The position numbers and the translations under genes were made by a program. The notes beneath the pieces are model-generated. The model made no database searches and was not told where the DNA came from. It saw only the letters and a program-made list of their open reading frames with translations. This document shows, piece after piece, positions 7,977 through 16,627 of a stretch of 64,000 nt of DNA (position 1 is the stretch's first letter; each line of letters begins with the position of its first letter). Source of the stretch: Collinsella sp. (GTDB lineage Bacteria > Actinomycetota > Coriobacteriia > Coriobacteriales > Coriobacteriaceae); the NCBI GenBank assembly GCA_019414055.1, contig DXMV01000006.1, positions 1-64,000 on the forward strand, given 5' to 3'.

Positions 7977-9497
7977 GTGAGAGAGGAGAGCCCCCGAAGT
8001 GATATGAGGAGGCCCGACTCGGACCGTGCTTCCTCGCTGCGTAGCACGACGCGTTCCGGATGCGGCGGGCAGACGTTCGGTGAGCGCTATATTGCCGGCG
8101 TCCCCGCCCGCATCATGCGCCCCCGTTTGATATTTATGGCCTGCCTGTTTAGCTTGGTTTGCTTCGGCTTGCTGATGGTGTACTCGGCATCTTCGGTCGA
8201 GGCGCTGCACGAGAACGGTTCGGCGACGTTTTTCCTGTTTCGACAGGCCGCGTTTGCCGGAGTTGGCGTGCTGACTATGGTTGCCATCGTGCGCATCTTA
8301 CCGGACAGTTGGTTTGGGGAAGACGTGCTCAGGATCTTCCTCATGGGCATGATAGGGCTACTGGTTCTGGTGTTCTTTATGGGTAGCGGCAGTCGTGGCG
8401 CCACACGTTGGCTCAACATCGCCGGTATTCAGTTTCAGCCGTCTGAGTTTTTAAAGCCGTTCGCCATCGCGTATTCGGCAATCATGCTCGACCGTATCTT
8501 TTCGCCCGGCGGCAACATCAACGAGTTTCTTCGCAAGATGGGCGTCTACCTGGGAATTTCGCTCTTCCTGATCTTTGTTCAGCCCGATTTTGGTACCGTT
8601 CTGATCATTTTGTTGACCCTCATATGCATGGCGTTGTTTGCGGGATTGGACCCCAAATATATCGTTTGGACGGTTGTTGCCGGCATCGCCGTCATTGCGA
8701 TTGCCCTTATCGCCGAGCCGTATCGTATGACGCGTGTCCAGGTTGCTTGGAATCCTTGGGCAGACGAATATGGTGACGGCTATCAGGCCACGCTTGCCAT
8801 CATGGCGTTTGCCTCGGGCGGACTGTTCGGCCGTGGTATCGGCAACTCCACCATGAAGTACTCGTATTTACCCGAGGCGCACAACGACTACATCTTGGCT
8901 ATTATCGGCGAGGAAGTTGGCTTTATCGGAACCGTGCTGTTCTTCTTGGTGTTTGCGATGCTGATTTACTCGGCGTTTCGCATTGCTGAGCAGGCGACCG
9001 ATCGTCGCGGAGCACTTATGGCATCGGGTTCCGCGGTCATCCTTGCGGTGCAGTTTTTGATCAACGCGCTGGGCATTCTCAATGTGTTTCCCATGACGGG
9101 TAAGCCGCTGCCGTTTATTAGCTACGGCGGCTCGTCGATTATTGTGTCGCTTATGCTTGCCGGTCTGATCCTGCGCGTTTCGTATGAGAGCGCCCGTCGC
9201 GATGAGTACGACCGTCGCCGCGAGAGCTTTGCCGTTATGGATGAGAGTACCGCCGGCGTGCCCCATGTGCGCGGCGAGCGATCTTCGCGTAACGGCTTTA
9301 CCGTTCTGGATGGCTCTGCGACCGAGCCGGCGGCCCGTCCGCGTCAGCGAACAGCGCCGCAAGGTCGTCCGCAGCGCCCCACTCCTCGCAATGCGGGCGG
9401 CGGATATAATCGAATCGATTTGAATTCGGACCCGTCGGCGCGTTTGCGCACCGATGACCAGGGGCCGCGTGTACGAAGGGATTACCATGACCGATAA
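7977..9497 (+). CDS. ftsW: Peptidoglycan glycosyltransferase FtsW (SEDS family)
   Basis: FtsW polymerises lipid II glycan strands at the septum with FtsI. The protein has about ten transmembrane segments with SEDS blocks RWLNIAGIQFQPSEFLKP, LLFQ-like LIFVQPDFGT, and PFISYGGSSI near the end of the membrane domain. A hydrophilic C-terminal tail of over 100 residues, rich in Arg, Pro and Ser, follows. The frame is open from TTG 7971, but GTG 7977 has the better-spaced AGGGG and is chosen; ATG 8004 is also possible. The last 11 nt overlap murG. Confidence 0.93.
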   Translation: MREESPRSDMRRPDSDRASSLRSTTRSGCGGQTFGERYIAGVPARIMRPRLIFMACLFSLVCFGLLMVYSASSVEALHENGSATFFLFRQAAFAGVGVLTMVAIVRILPDSWFGEDVLRIFLMGMIGLLVLVFFMGSGSRGATRWLNIAGIQFQPSEFLKPFAIAYSAIMLDRIFSPGGNINEFLRKMGVYLGISLFLIFVQPDFGTVLIILLTLICMALFAGLDPKYIVWTVVAGIAVIAIALIAEPYRMTRVQVAWNPWADEYGDGYQATLAIMAFASGGLFGRGIGNSTMKYSYLPEAHNDYILAIIGEEVGFIGTVLFFLVFAMLIYSAFRIAEQATDRRGALMASGSAVILAVQFLINALGILNVFPMTGKPLPFISYGGSSIIVSLMLAGLILRVSYESARRDEYDRRRESFAVMDESTAGVPHVRGERSSRNGFTVLDGSATEPAARPRQRTAPQGRPQRPTPRNAGGGYNRIDLNSDPSARLRTDDQGPRVRRDYHDR

Positions 9498-10602
9498 GAT
9501 GACCGTTGCTATTGCAGCTGGCGGCACGGCAGGACATATCAACCCCGCGCTCGCCTTGGCCGAGGAGCTGCGTGACCGCGGTCATCACGTTGTGTTCGTG
9601 GGCCAATCGCGCAAGCTCGAGGGTCGTCTGGTTCCCGAGGCCGGATTCGATTTTGTGCCCATCACAGTTACGGGCTTCGATCGCTCCCGTCCCTGGACGG
9701 CGCTGACCTCGCTGTGGCGCGTCAACAAGGCGAAGCGTGCGCTTGCCAGTCACTTCTCGAAGGTCGGTAAGCCCGATGCCGCTATCGGCTTTGGTGCTTA
9801 CGTTGAGGTCCCGCTGCTGGGTTGGTGCAAGGACGCCGGCGTTCCGTATCTGTTGCACGAGCAGAACTCTGTTCCGGGTCTGGCCAATAAGATGATGAAC
9901 TCGCATGCCGCCCGCGTGTGCATTTCGGTACCTGCGGCCCGCACGGTCTTTGAGCGTGAGGGCGACCCCGACCATGTGCTCATGACGGGCAATCCTGTGC
10001 GTCGTTCGGTGATCGAGGGCGATCGCACCCGCGGTCGCAAGGCGCTCGGCGTGCCCGAGGATGCGACGCTTCTGCTCGTCTTTGGCGGTTCACTTGGTGC
10101 ACAGCATCTCAACGAGCGCGTTGCCTCGCTTAAGGGTGAGCTGCTGACCCGCGAGAATCTCTACATTTTGCATTCGACGGGTGCCGACGGCTTTGAGGAG
10201 ACCGAGCGCGCTTTGGCGCTGACGCCCGAGGAGGCGCAGCGCTATCGTGTCCAGCCCTATATCGACAACATGGGCGATATGCTGGCTGCGGCCGATCTGG
10301 TGCTCTCGCGTTCCGGTGCCTCGAGCGTGGCTGAGATCGCCGCGCTTGCCGTGCCCTCGGTACTCGTGCCGTACCCGCACGCCACGGCCGATCACCAGAC
10401 TACGAATGCGCGTTACCTGGTCGATGCCGGTGCCGGCGTGCTATGCGCCGATGCCGATATCGATGCCCCCGCCTTTGCCGACGAGCTGCTGCACCTGATT
10501 GATGACGCTGCGGCGCGTGATGCCATGCATCAGGCGGCGCGTGGCTTGGCCCAGGACCGTGCCGCCGCACTTTTGGCCGACGCGGTAGAGGGATTGCGTT
10601 AG
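9487..10602 (+). CDS. murG: Lipid II-forming GlcNAc transferase MurG
   Basis: MurG transfers GlcNAc from UDP-GlcNAc to lipid I, giving lipid II on the cytoplasmic membrane face. The protein (about 371 residues) begins with the glycine-rich loop AAGGTAGHINPALALAEEL and has GFGAYVEVPLL, LLHEQNSVPGLAN, FGGSLGAQ and the donor-binding SRSGASSVAEIAAL. The ATG at 9487 is preceded by AAGGG at 6 nt and overlaps the end of ftsW, so the two are probably coupled. A 97-nt gap with a TACAGT element near 10,651 separates it from murC. Confidence 0.95.
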   Translation: MTDKMTVAIAAGGTAGHINPALALAEELRDRGHHVVFVGQSRKLEGRLVPEAGFDFVPITVTGFDRSRPWTALTSLWRVNKAKRALASHFSKVGKPDAAIGFGAYVEVPLLGWCKDAGVPYLLHEQNSVPGLANKMMNSHAARVCISVPAARTVFEREGDPDHVLMTGNPVRRSVIEGDRTRGRKALGVPEDATLLLVFGGSLGAQHLNERVASLKGELLTRENLYILHSTGADGFEETERALALTPEEAQRYRVQPYIDNMGDMLAAADLVLSRSGASSVAEIAALAVPSVLVPYPHATADHQTTNARYLVDAGAGVLCADADIDAPAFADELLHLIDDAAARDAMHQAARGLAQDRAAALLADAVEGLR

Positions 10603-10699
10603 TTAGACGGGATATCGCCGGTCGCCCTCGCGCTGATGCGGTAGGTGCGGTACAGTTAACGGGTTACAGGCAGTGTTTACGCAAGGAGTACACGAGCAC

Positions 10700-12118
10700 A
10701 TGGCTGATTCCCAGACTGCAACCTCCGCGCCCGAGTTCAAGAGCGCCCACTTTATCGGTATCGGTGGCGCCGGCATGAGCGGCATCGCCCTCGTCCTGCA
10801 CGAGCGCGGTTATACCGTTACCGGCTCTGACCTTAAGACGTCGCGCTATATTCGCCAGCTTACCCGCGCCGGCGTGAAGGTCCACGTGGGCCACGAGGCT
10901 GCGACGATTGACGAGGTCAAGCCCGACGTGGTCGTGGTCTCCACCGCAATTCCCGAGTCCAACCCCGAGCTCGTGCGTGCCCGCGAGCTCGGTATTCCCG
11001 TGTGGCCCCGTGCCAAGATGCTCTCGGCCCTGGACCACGGCTACACCACCATCGCCGTTGCCGGCACGCACGGCAAGACCACGACGTCTTCGATGTGTGC
11101 CACGATGCTCGATCGCATGGGTCTGGACCCCAGCTTTTTGATCGGCGGCATCGTCGAGGGCTACGACACCAATGGCAAGAACGGCTCGGGTGACTACTTT
11201 GTCGCCGAGGCGGACGAGTCCGACAGCTCGTTCCTGTTCCTGAACCCCAATGTGGTCATCGTGACCAACGTCGAGGCCGACCATCTCGATCACTACTCGG
11301 GCATCGAGGAGATCGAGGCCACCTTTGCCAAGTTCATGGGGCTGGTGGGCGAGGACGGCACCGTCATCGTTTGCGGCGAGGACCCGCATCTGGTCGAGCT
11401 CGCCAAGTCGACGGGCCGTCATGTGCTTTCCTATGGCTTTGCCGAGAACAACGACATCGTCTGCGTGCATCCGGATGTCAAGGGCATCCAGAGCGACTTT
11501 ATCGTTCGCTTTGAGGACGGCACCGAGCACGCTGTCGAGATTAAGAGCAACCCCGGTCGTCACAACATGCTCAACGCCACGGCCGTTTTGACCGTCGCCC
11601 ATGTTCTGGGCCTCGATATCGACGCCGCCGCTAAGGCACTTTCGAGTTTTGAGGGCGTCCGTCGTCGCTTTACCCACGTGGGCGATATCGACGGCATCAC
11701 GGTGGTTGACGATTACGGCCATCATCCCACCGAGATCAAGGCAACGCTCGCTGCCGCCTCTTCGCTGGGCTACAAACATGTCGATGTCGTGTTCCAACCG
11801 CACCGCTATTCGCGCCTGCAGGCTCTGTGCGATGACTTTGCCGATGCCTTTGCCAACGCCGATAAGCTGCTGCTGATCGATGTGTTTTCCGCCGGCGAGA
11901 TGCCGATTCCGGGTGTTACCTCCAAGATGCTCGCAGATACCGTTCGCGCCAAGCACCCCGGCAAGGAGGTCGTGTACTGCTCCAGCCGTCTTGAGCTCAA
12001 CCAGGAGCTTGAGAAGCTCGTGGGCGAGGGCGACCTGCTGCTCACCATGGGTGCCGGCGACGTTACGACCGTCGGCCCCGAGTTCATCGAGTATCTGACT
12101 GCCAAGAAAGACGCTTAA
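10700..12118 (+). CDS. murC: UDP-MurNAc:L-alanine ligase MurC
   Basis: MurC starts the cytoplasmic peptide stem by adding L-Ala to UDP-MurNAc. The protein (472 residues) has the N-terminal loop GIGGAGMSGIALVL, ATP loop GTHGKTTTSSM near residue 115, EADESDSSFL and NVEADHLDHY in the centre, and DDYGHHPTEI in the C-terminal domain. The frame is open from GTG 10,673, but ATG 10,700 has AAGGAG about 11 nt upstream and gives the family N-terminus. murB follows after 5 nt. Confidence 0.95.
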   Translation: MADSQTATSAPEFKSAHFIGIGGAGMSGIALVLHERGYTVTGSDLKTSRYIRQLTRAGVKVHVGHEAATIDEVKPDVVVVSTAIPESNPELVRARELGIPVWPRAKMLSALDHGYTTIAVAGTHGKTTTSSMCATMLDRMGLDPSFLIGGIVEGYDTNGKNGSGDYFVAEADESDSSFLFLNPNVVIVTNVEADHLDHYSGIEEIEATFAKFMGLVGEDGTVIVCGEDPHLVELAKSTGRHVLSYGFAENNDIVCVHPDVKGIQSDFIVRFEDGTEHAVEIKSNPGRHNMLNATAVLTVAHVLGLDIDAAAKALSSFEGVRRRFTHVGDIDGITVVDDYGHHPTEIKATLAAASSLGYKHVDVVFQPHRYSRLQALCDDFADAFANADKLLLIDVFSAGEMPIPGVTSKMLADTVRAKHPGKEVVYCSSRLELNQELEKLVGEGDLLLTMGAGDVTTVGPEFIEYLTAKKDA

Positions 12119-12123
12119 CCCCT

Positions 12124-13035
12124 ATGGGTCTGTTTAACGCCGTCATGGCGCTTTCGGGCATGATCGACACGGACGTAGTCGAGGACGAACGTCTTGCCCG
12201 CCATACAAGCTATCGTATCGGCGGCAAGGCCGACCTTTTTGTGACGTGCCATAGCTACCATGCCCTGCGTCGCGCCGTGGCGGTGCTTGACCGCGAGCAG
12301 GTGCCGTGGGTGATTATCGGCAAGGGGTCCAACCTGTTGGTTGCCGATGCCGGTTATCGCGGCGCCGTTATTTCGCTGGGACGTGAGTTTCAGCGCACGG
12401 TTGTTGCCGAGGACGGCTGCACGCTGACCGTTGGTGCGGGCGTGATGTTCGCGCGTTTGGTCAACGATGCCTTGTCGCGCGGGCTTTCGGGCCTTGAGTT
12501 CGCGGTCGGTATTCCCGGTTCGGTCGGCGGCGCCGTGTCCATGAACGCAGGCACGCGGACCGAGTGGATCGGCTCCCTTATCGAGGACGTGGTCACGTTT
12601 GATCCGGCGTCCGGTATTAAGCACTATGCAGGGTCCGAGATCGCTTGGGGGTATCGCGAGTGCAGCCTGCCGCGTAACGAGATCATTCTCGAGTGCGTGC
12701 TTAAACTCAAGCCCGCGCCCAAGGCAGACATTCGCGAGCGCATGGAGCGGTACCTGACGCGCCGCAAGCGCACGCAGCCCATGGGCCGTGCATCCTGCGG
12801 ATCGGTCTTTCGCAACCCGCCCGACGCAAGCGTGGGCAAATTGATTGAGGATTGTGGATTAAAGGGTTTTTCGGTTGGCGGTGCGGAAGTTTCGCCCGTA
12901 CACGCTAATTTTATCGTTAATAACGGAACCGCCTCGGCCGACGACGTGGCCGCGGTTATCAGGCATGTGCACGCAAAGGTGAGGGAGGCGTATGGCATCG
13001 AGCTCAGACCGGAAGTTAAATTCCTCGGCTTCTAG
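12124..13035 (+). CDS. murB: UDP-N-acetylenolpyruvoylglucosamine reductase MurB
   Basis: MurB reduces UDP-GlcNAc-enolpyruvate to UDP-MurNAc with FAD and NADPH. The 303-residue protein has the FAD-binding blocks HTSYRIGGKAD, IGKGSNLLVAD and VGIPGSVGGAVSMNAG, and the active-site segment ASCGSVFRNP with the catalytic Ser. It ends with HANFIVNNG and ELRPEVKFLG, which is the shorter type II form. Its last 44 nt overlap ftsQ in another frame. Confidence 0.95.
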   Translation: MGLFNAVMALSGMIDTDVVEDERLARHTSYRIGGKADLFVTCHSYHALRRAVAVLDREQVPWVIIGKGSNLLVADAGYRGAVISLGREFQRTVVAEDGCTLTVGAGVMFARLVNDALSRGLSGLEFAVGIPGSVGGAVSMNAGTRTEWIGSLIEDVVTFDPASGIKHYAGSEIAWGYRECSLPRNEIILECVLKLKPAPKADIRERMERYLTRRKRTQPMGRASCGSVFRNPPDASVGKLIEDCGLKGFSVGGAEVSPVHANFIVNNGTASADDVAAVIRHVHAKVREAYGIELRPEVKFLGF

Positions 13036-14257
13036 AGCATCGAAACCAACCTTCCGCCGCGCCGGAGGGCGTTCCGGCGCACCTGCCCAGCCTCAACATA
13101 AGCCCGCCATGCCCTCCAAGTCTGTTGGGCCCGTTCGTCCTGCCAAGCGCCCGGTCGTCGGCTCGCAGCTGGGGGGACGCCCCGCTTCTAAAAAGACGAG
13201 TCGTCCGGCTTCGCGTCCTTCGGTGACGCCCAAGCCGGCGATGGGCACCAAGACCTCTCGACCCATGGCGACGCCCAAGCCTTCGCTGGGAGCTCGTGCG
13301 CCGCATGCCAGCCGTACGTTGGCTGGCGCTAAGCCGCGTTCACTGACATCGGTGCCCGCCGCCAAGGCGTCTTCGGCAAAAAAGGGCATCAATCCTCTGT
13401 CATCGTTGGGTGCCATGGCAAGCAAGGCGACCGACGCCGCTTCTGCCATTAAGGGTAAGGGCAAGATCGCGGGCGGCATCCTGGCAGCCGTGGCCGTACT
13501 TGCCATTATTGCCATCGTCGTCATCAACTCTGGTCTGTTTGCCGCCACCGATATTCAGATTCATGGCAGCGAGCATGTGACCAAGCACGACGCCATGCAG
13601 CTCATCAATCTTCCTGAGAATACGTCGCTCTTTAACGTGGATCCCGATCAGATCACCGAGGGCCTCAAGCAAAACCCGTGGGTCTCGGGCGTGGATGTCC
13701 AGCGCCAGTTTCCCCATACGCTTATCATCACGCCGACGGAGCGTAAAGTTATCGCCATTGCGTATATCAGCTCCGACGACCTTGCCTGGGCTATCGGAGA
13801 CGATGACACTTGGATTGCTCCGCTGTCGACGTCTGTCGAGGTGGACGACCAGGGGAACGTCATTACATCGGGGGAGGGTGCCAACACCCTGACCGGCATC
13901 GATGCGGCCCTGGCGCTTGCCAAGCACTACGGCGCCGTGCTGTTGACTGACGTCTCGGCCGATGTCGCACCGGTTTCGGGTCGGGCGGTGAGCTCCAAGG
14001 CCGTCAAGGCCGGCCTGGATTACGCACGCGGTTTTTCGAGCGAGTTCTTGGACCAGGTGAAGGATATTTCCACGCCTTCCGTTGAGGCTATCTCGGCAAA
14101 TCTCGACAACGGCGTCGAGGTGTCGCTGGGCGATTCGGATGATATCGCCAAGAAAGAACGCATCGTGACCAAACTACTTTCGCAGGTAGAGGGCGTAACT
14201 TATATTAATGTGCGCTCTCCGGGCAACTACACGTTTAGGAACGCACCGACCGCCTAG
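12992..14257 (+). CDS. ftsQ: FtsQ/DivIB-like divisome protein with long basic N-terminus
   Basis: FtsQ/DivIB scaffolds the FtsL-FtsI-FtsW subcomplex. The 421-residue protein has an unusually long cytoplasmic N-terminus (about 155 residues), low-complexity and rich in Lys, Pro, Ala, Ser and Arg. One membrane helix follows at about 160-180, then a POTRA domain at about 184-255 (IQIHGSEHV, NPWVSGVDVQRQFPHTL) and a beta domain. The ATG overlaps murB by 44 nt and has GAGGGAGG upstream, so the overlap looks genuine. Identification rests on POTRA, topology and position before ftsZ. Confidence 0.88.
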   Translation: MASSSDRKLNSSASRASKPTFRRAGGRSGAPAQPQHKPAMPSKSVGPVRPAKRPVVGSQLGGRPASKKTSRPASRPSVTPKPAMGTKTSRPMATPKPSLGARAPHASRTLAGAKPRSLTSVPAAKASSAKKGINPLSSLGAMASKATDAASAIKGKGKIAGGILAAVAVLAIIAIVVINSGLFAATDIQIHGSEHVTKHDAMQLINLPENTSLFNVDPDQITEGLKQNPWVSGVDVQRQFPHTLIITPTERKVIAIAYISSDDLAWAIGDDDTWIAPLSTSVEVDDQGNVITSGEGANTLTGIDAALALAKHYGAVLLTDVSADVAPVSGRAVSSKAVKAGLDYARGFSSEFLDQVKDISTPSVEAISANLDNGVEVSLGDSDDIAKKERIVTKLLSQVEGVTYINVRSPGNYTFRNAPTA

Positions 14258-14456
14258 CATCCTAAATGGCTTTGTTGAGGGGCCATACCACGCCGTTTAT
14301 CTGGTTTGTTTGGTTTTCACGGTCAATTATTTGACTGATACGTTCATAATGTGCAAACATAATACGGTTTACCTTTGCATTTACTTTCAACCTGAAGGTT
14401 AATGTGCGCAGGGGTCAACCCATGCTATGGCTATAACCTTTGTTCGGAGGACCGAC
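14258..14456 (+). other. A+T-rich leader between ftsQ and ftsZ
   Basis: About 200 nt without a gene, clearly A+T-richer than its surroundings between 14,300 and 14,400. It contains TTGACT at 14,331 and two CATAAT elements (14,345 and 14,358), but none at consensus spacing. A small dyad AACCT-GA-AGGTT lies near 14,389. An ftsZ promoter is likely here but cannot be fixed by eye. Confidence 0.4.
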
Positions 14457-15611
14457 ATGCACGAGACAGAGATCAACAACTACCTTGCCGTCATTAAGGT
14501 GGTCGGCGTCGGCGGCGGCGGTACCAACGCGGTCAATCGAATGATCGAAGAGGGCATCCGCGGCGTCGAGTTTGTTGCCATCAACACCGATGCTCAGGCG
14601 CTCGCGATCTCTGATGCCGATATCAAGGTGCACATCGGCACCGACCTTACCCGCGGCCTGGGCGCCGGCGCCAACCCCGAGGTTGGCCGCAAGGCTGCCG
14701 ATGAGTCCCGCGACGATATCGCCGAGGCGCTCGCTGGCGCCGACATGGTGTTCATCACCTGCGGCGAGGGCGGTGGCACCGGTACCGGCGCCGCTCCCAT
14801 CGTTGCCGATATCGCGATGAACGAGGTCGGCGCGCTGACCGTCGCCGTCGTGACCAAGCCCTTCACCTTCGAGGGCCGCAAGCGCAAGAAGAGCGCCGAG
14901 GAGGGCATCAAGACCCTCTCCGATTGCGTCGACACCATGATCGTTATCCCTAACGACAAGCTGCTCGACATCGCCGAGAAGAAGACCACGATGCTCGAGG
15001 CGTTCGCGATTGCCGATGGCGTCCTTTCCCAGGGCACCCAGGGCATCACCGACCTCATCACCGTCCCGGGTATCATCAACCTGGACTTCGCCGATGTTAA
15101 GACCATCATGAAGCAGGCTGGTACCGCCATGATGGGTATCGGTACCGCTTCTGGGGACACCCGTGCCGTCGACGCTGCCCAGCAGGCTATCTCCAGTCCG
15201 CTGCTCGAGAGCTCCATCGATGGCGCCACGCGCGTCCTGCTTTCCATCGCCGGCTCCAAGGATCTGGGCATCCAGGAGATCAGCGACGCCGCCGACGTTG
15301 TCGCCAATGCCGTCGACCCTGAGGCCAACATCATCTTCGGTACCGTTGTTGACGAGTCCCTGGGCGACCAGGTGCGCATCACCGTTATCGCTACGGGCTT
15401 CTCCGACTCCAACGTCAACCGTCAGGACGAGCTCTTCGCTGCTCAGCAGTCCCAGAGCAAGGCCGCTGCTTCTGCCGAGCCGCAGCGCACCGCTCCGGCT
15501 GCCAGCCCCGCTCAGGCTGCCCCGACTCGCAACGTCGGTGGTACCGAGCTGCCCAACTTTGGCAACGACCAGTTTGAGCTTCCCGACTTCCTCAAGCGCG
15601 GCAGTTTCTAG
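14457..15611 (+). CDS. ftsZ: Cell division GTPase FtsZ
   Basis: FtsZ is the tubulin-like GTPase that forms the Z-ring. The protein (384 residues) has the N-terminal VGVGGGGTNAVNRM, the tubulin signature GEGGGTGTGAAPIV near residue 105, and T7-loop residues NLDFADVKTIM. An Ala/Gln/Pro-rich linker ends in the conserved tail ELPDFLKRGSF, which binds SepF and other partners. The frame opens at ATG 14,427, but ATG 14,457 has CGGAGG 6 nt upstream. No ftsA is present, so SepF (encoded at 21,982) is the likely membrane tether. Confidence 0.97.
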   Translation: MHETEINNYLAVIKVVGVGGGGTNAVNRMIEEGIRGVEFVAINTDAQALAISDADIKVHIGTDLTRGLGAGANPEVGRKAADESRDDIAEALAGADMVFITCGEGGGTGTGAAPIVADIAMNEVGALTVAVVTKPFTFEGRKRKKSAEEGIKTLSDCVDTMIVIPNDKLLDIAEKKTTMLEAFAIADGVLSQGTQGITDLITVPGIINLDFADVKTIMKQAGTAMMGIGTASGDTRAVDAAQQAISSPLLESSIDGATRVLLSIAGSKDLGIQEISDAADVVANAVDPEANIIFGTVVDESLGDQVRITVIATGFSDSNVNRQDELFAAQQSQSKAAASAEPQRTAPAASPAQAAPTRNVGGTELPNFGNDQFELPDFLKRGSF

Positions 15612-15635
15612 TTCGTTTTTCTTAACGACCTGCAT

Positions 15636-15666
15636 GGGGTGCGTCCGATTGGGCGCACCCCTTTTT
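15636..15666 (+). terminator. Intrinsic terminator after ftsZ
   Basis: GGGGTGCG (15,636-15,643) pairs perfectly with CGCACCCC (15,654-15,661), followed by TTTTT. It closes the dcw transcript. Confidence 0.9.
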
Positions 15667-15704
15667 GTTGTGTTTCGTCTTTGTAAACGAAAGCCTCCAA
15701 TCTC

Positions 15705-15748
15705 CTTACGTTCCCTTTACGTTTGGTTCCTACCGCTGCGGGTATCCT
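15705..15748 (+). promoter_or_regulatory. Candidate PHO box and promoter for pgeF-pst operon
   Basis: Two adjacent 11-bp units, CTTACGTTCCC (15,705) and TTTACGTTTGG (15,716), form a direct repeat with the 11-bp period of actinobacterial PHO boxes. TATCCT at 15,743 could be a -10 box, so the repeat would occupy the -35 region as expected for PhoP-activated promoters. The repeat differs from the GTTCA-type consensus. It is the only obvious control point for the downstream pst genes. Confidence 0.4.
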
Positions 15749-15826
15749 TTTGATGAAGTATGGCAGCCGTATGACGCGGACTGCTGCGGCGTCGCCGCGA
15801 TACTTGTGTTATTAGGAGGCTTTAGT

Positions 15827-16627
15827 ATGGCAGCACGTGCGGACAACGTTTCGCGTGTCGACCATGATGGAGTTACGTTGGTAGAGGGCGCGACGCACGA
15901 TGTTCGCTTTGCCTTTACCGAGCGCACCGGTGGCGTTTCCGAAGATGCGTACTCCTCGCTCAATCTGGGCTCGCATGTAGGCGATGACCCCTTTGCCGTT
16001 CAGGAAAATCGTCGCCGCGTACTCGGGGCCATGGGGGCCGCCGAGTGCGAGCATAATTTGCTCGTGCCCAATCAAGTACATGGTGACCATATAGTTACGG
16101 TGACCTCGAACGGCGCCGACGATCTTGAGGCTGTTCGCGAGCAGATTGCCGAGGGCTGCGATGCCATCGTCTGTACGGCCCATGAGGTACCCGTGCTGCT
16201 CTGCTTTGCCGATTGCGTTCCCGTGGTGCTGGTTGCTCCCAACGGTTTTGCCGTGGTGCATTCTGGCTGGAAGGGTACGTTTGCGCGCATTTCCGCCAAG
16301 GCGTGCCAAGCGCTTTGCGATGCAACCGGCTGCAATGCGAACGATGTTTCTGCCTATATTGGGCCCCATATCCTGGGCGACGAGTACGAGGTGTCCCAAG
16401 AGCTCATGGACCGCTTTGCCGCCGAGTTCTCGTGCATCGATGCGGGCGCTTCCCGTATGCTCGATCTTTCCGCCGCCATTCGCGAGGCGCTGGTGGATGC
16501 CGGCGTCGATGTGAACGGCATTGTGGACACCAAACTTTCCACCGTTCGCCAGAACGACCGCTTTTATTCCTACCGCAACGAGGGTGGCACCTGCGGGCGC
16601 CATGCGGCGATCGGCGTGATGCTATGA
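15827..16627 (+). CDS. pgeF: Purine nucleoside phosphorylase / LACC1-like protein (YfiH, YlmD)
   Basis: This family (DUF152, polyphenol oxidase or multicopper-oxidoreductase type) has been reassigned as purine nucleoside phosphorylase/adenosine deaminase-like, and in E. coli PgeF as a peptidoglycan-editing factor. The 266-residue protein has the metal-ligand blocks CFADCVPVVL and HSGWKGT and an N-terminal RTGGVS-type segment. The ATG at 15,827 is preceded by TAGGAGG; upstream frame extension is ignored. It sits after ftsZ as ylmD does in Gram-positives, but it is fused into a phosphate operon: its stop overlaps the pstS start (ATGA). Confidence 0.87.
   Translation: MAARADNVSRVDHDGVTLVEGATHDVRFAFTERTGGVSEDAYSSLNLGSHVGDDPFAVQENRRRVLGAMGAAECEHNLLVPNQVHGDHIVTVTSNGADDLEAVREQIAEGCDAIVCTAHEVPVLLCFADCVPVVLVAPNGFAVVHSGWKGTFARISAKACQALCDATGCNANDVSAYIGPHILGDEYEVSQELMDRFAAEFSCIDAGASRMLDLSAAIREALVDAGVDVNGIVDTKLSTVRQNDRFYSYRNEGGTCGRHAAIGVML

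Noticed and set aside
14331..14363. ftsZ promoter TTGACT...CATAAT
   Set aside because: Spacing is 8 or 21 bp, outside the usable range.
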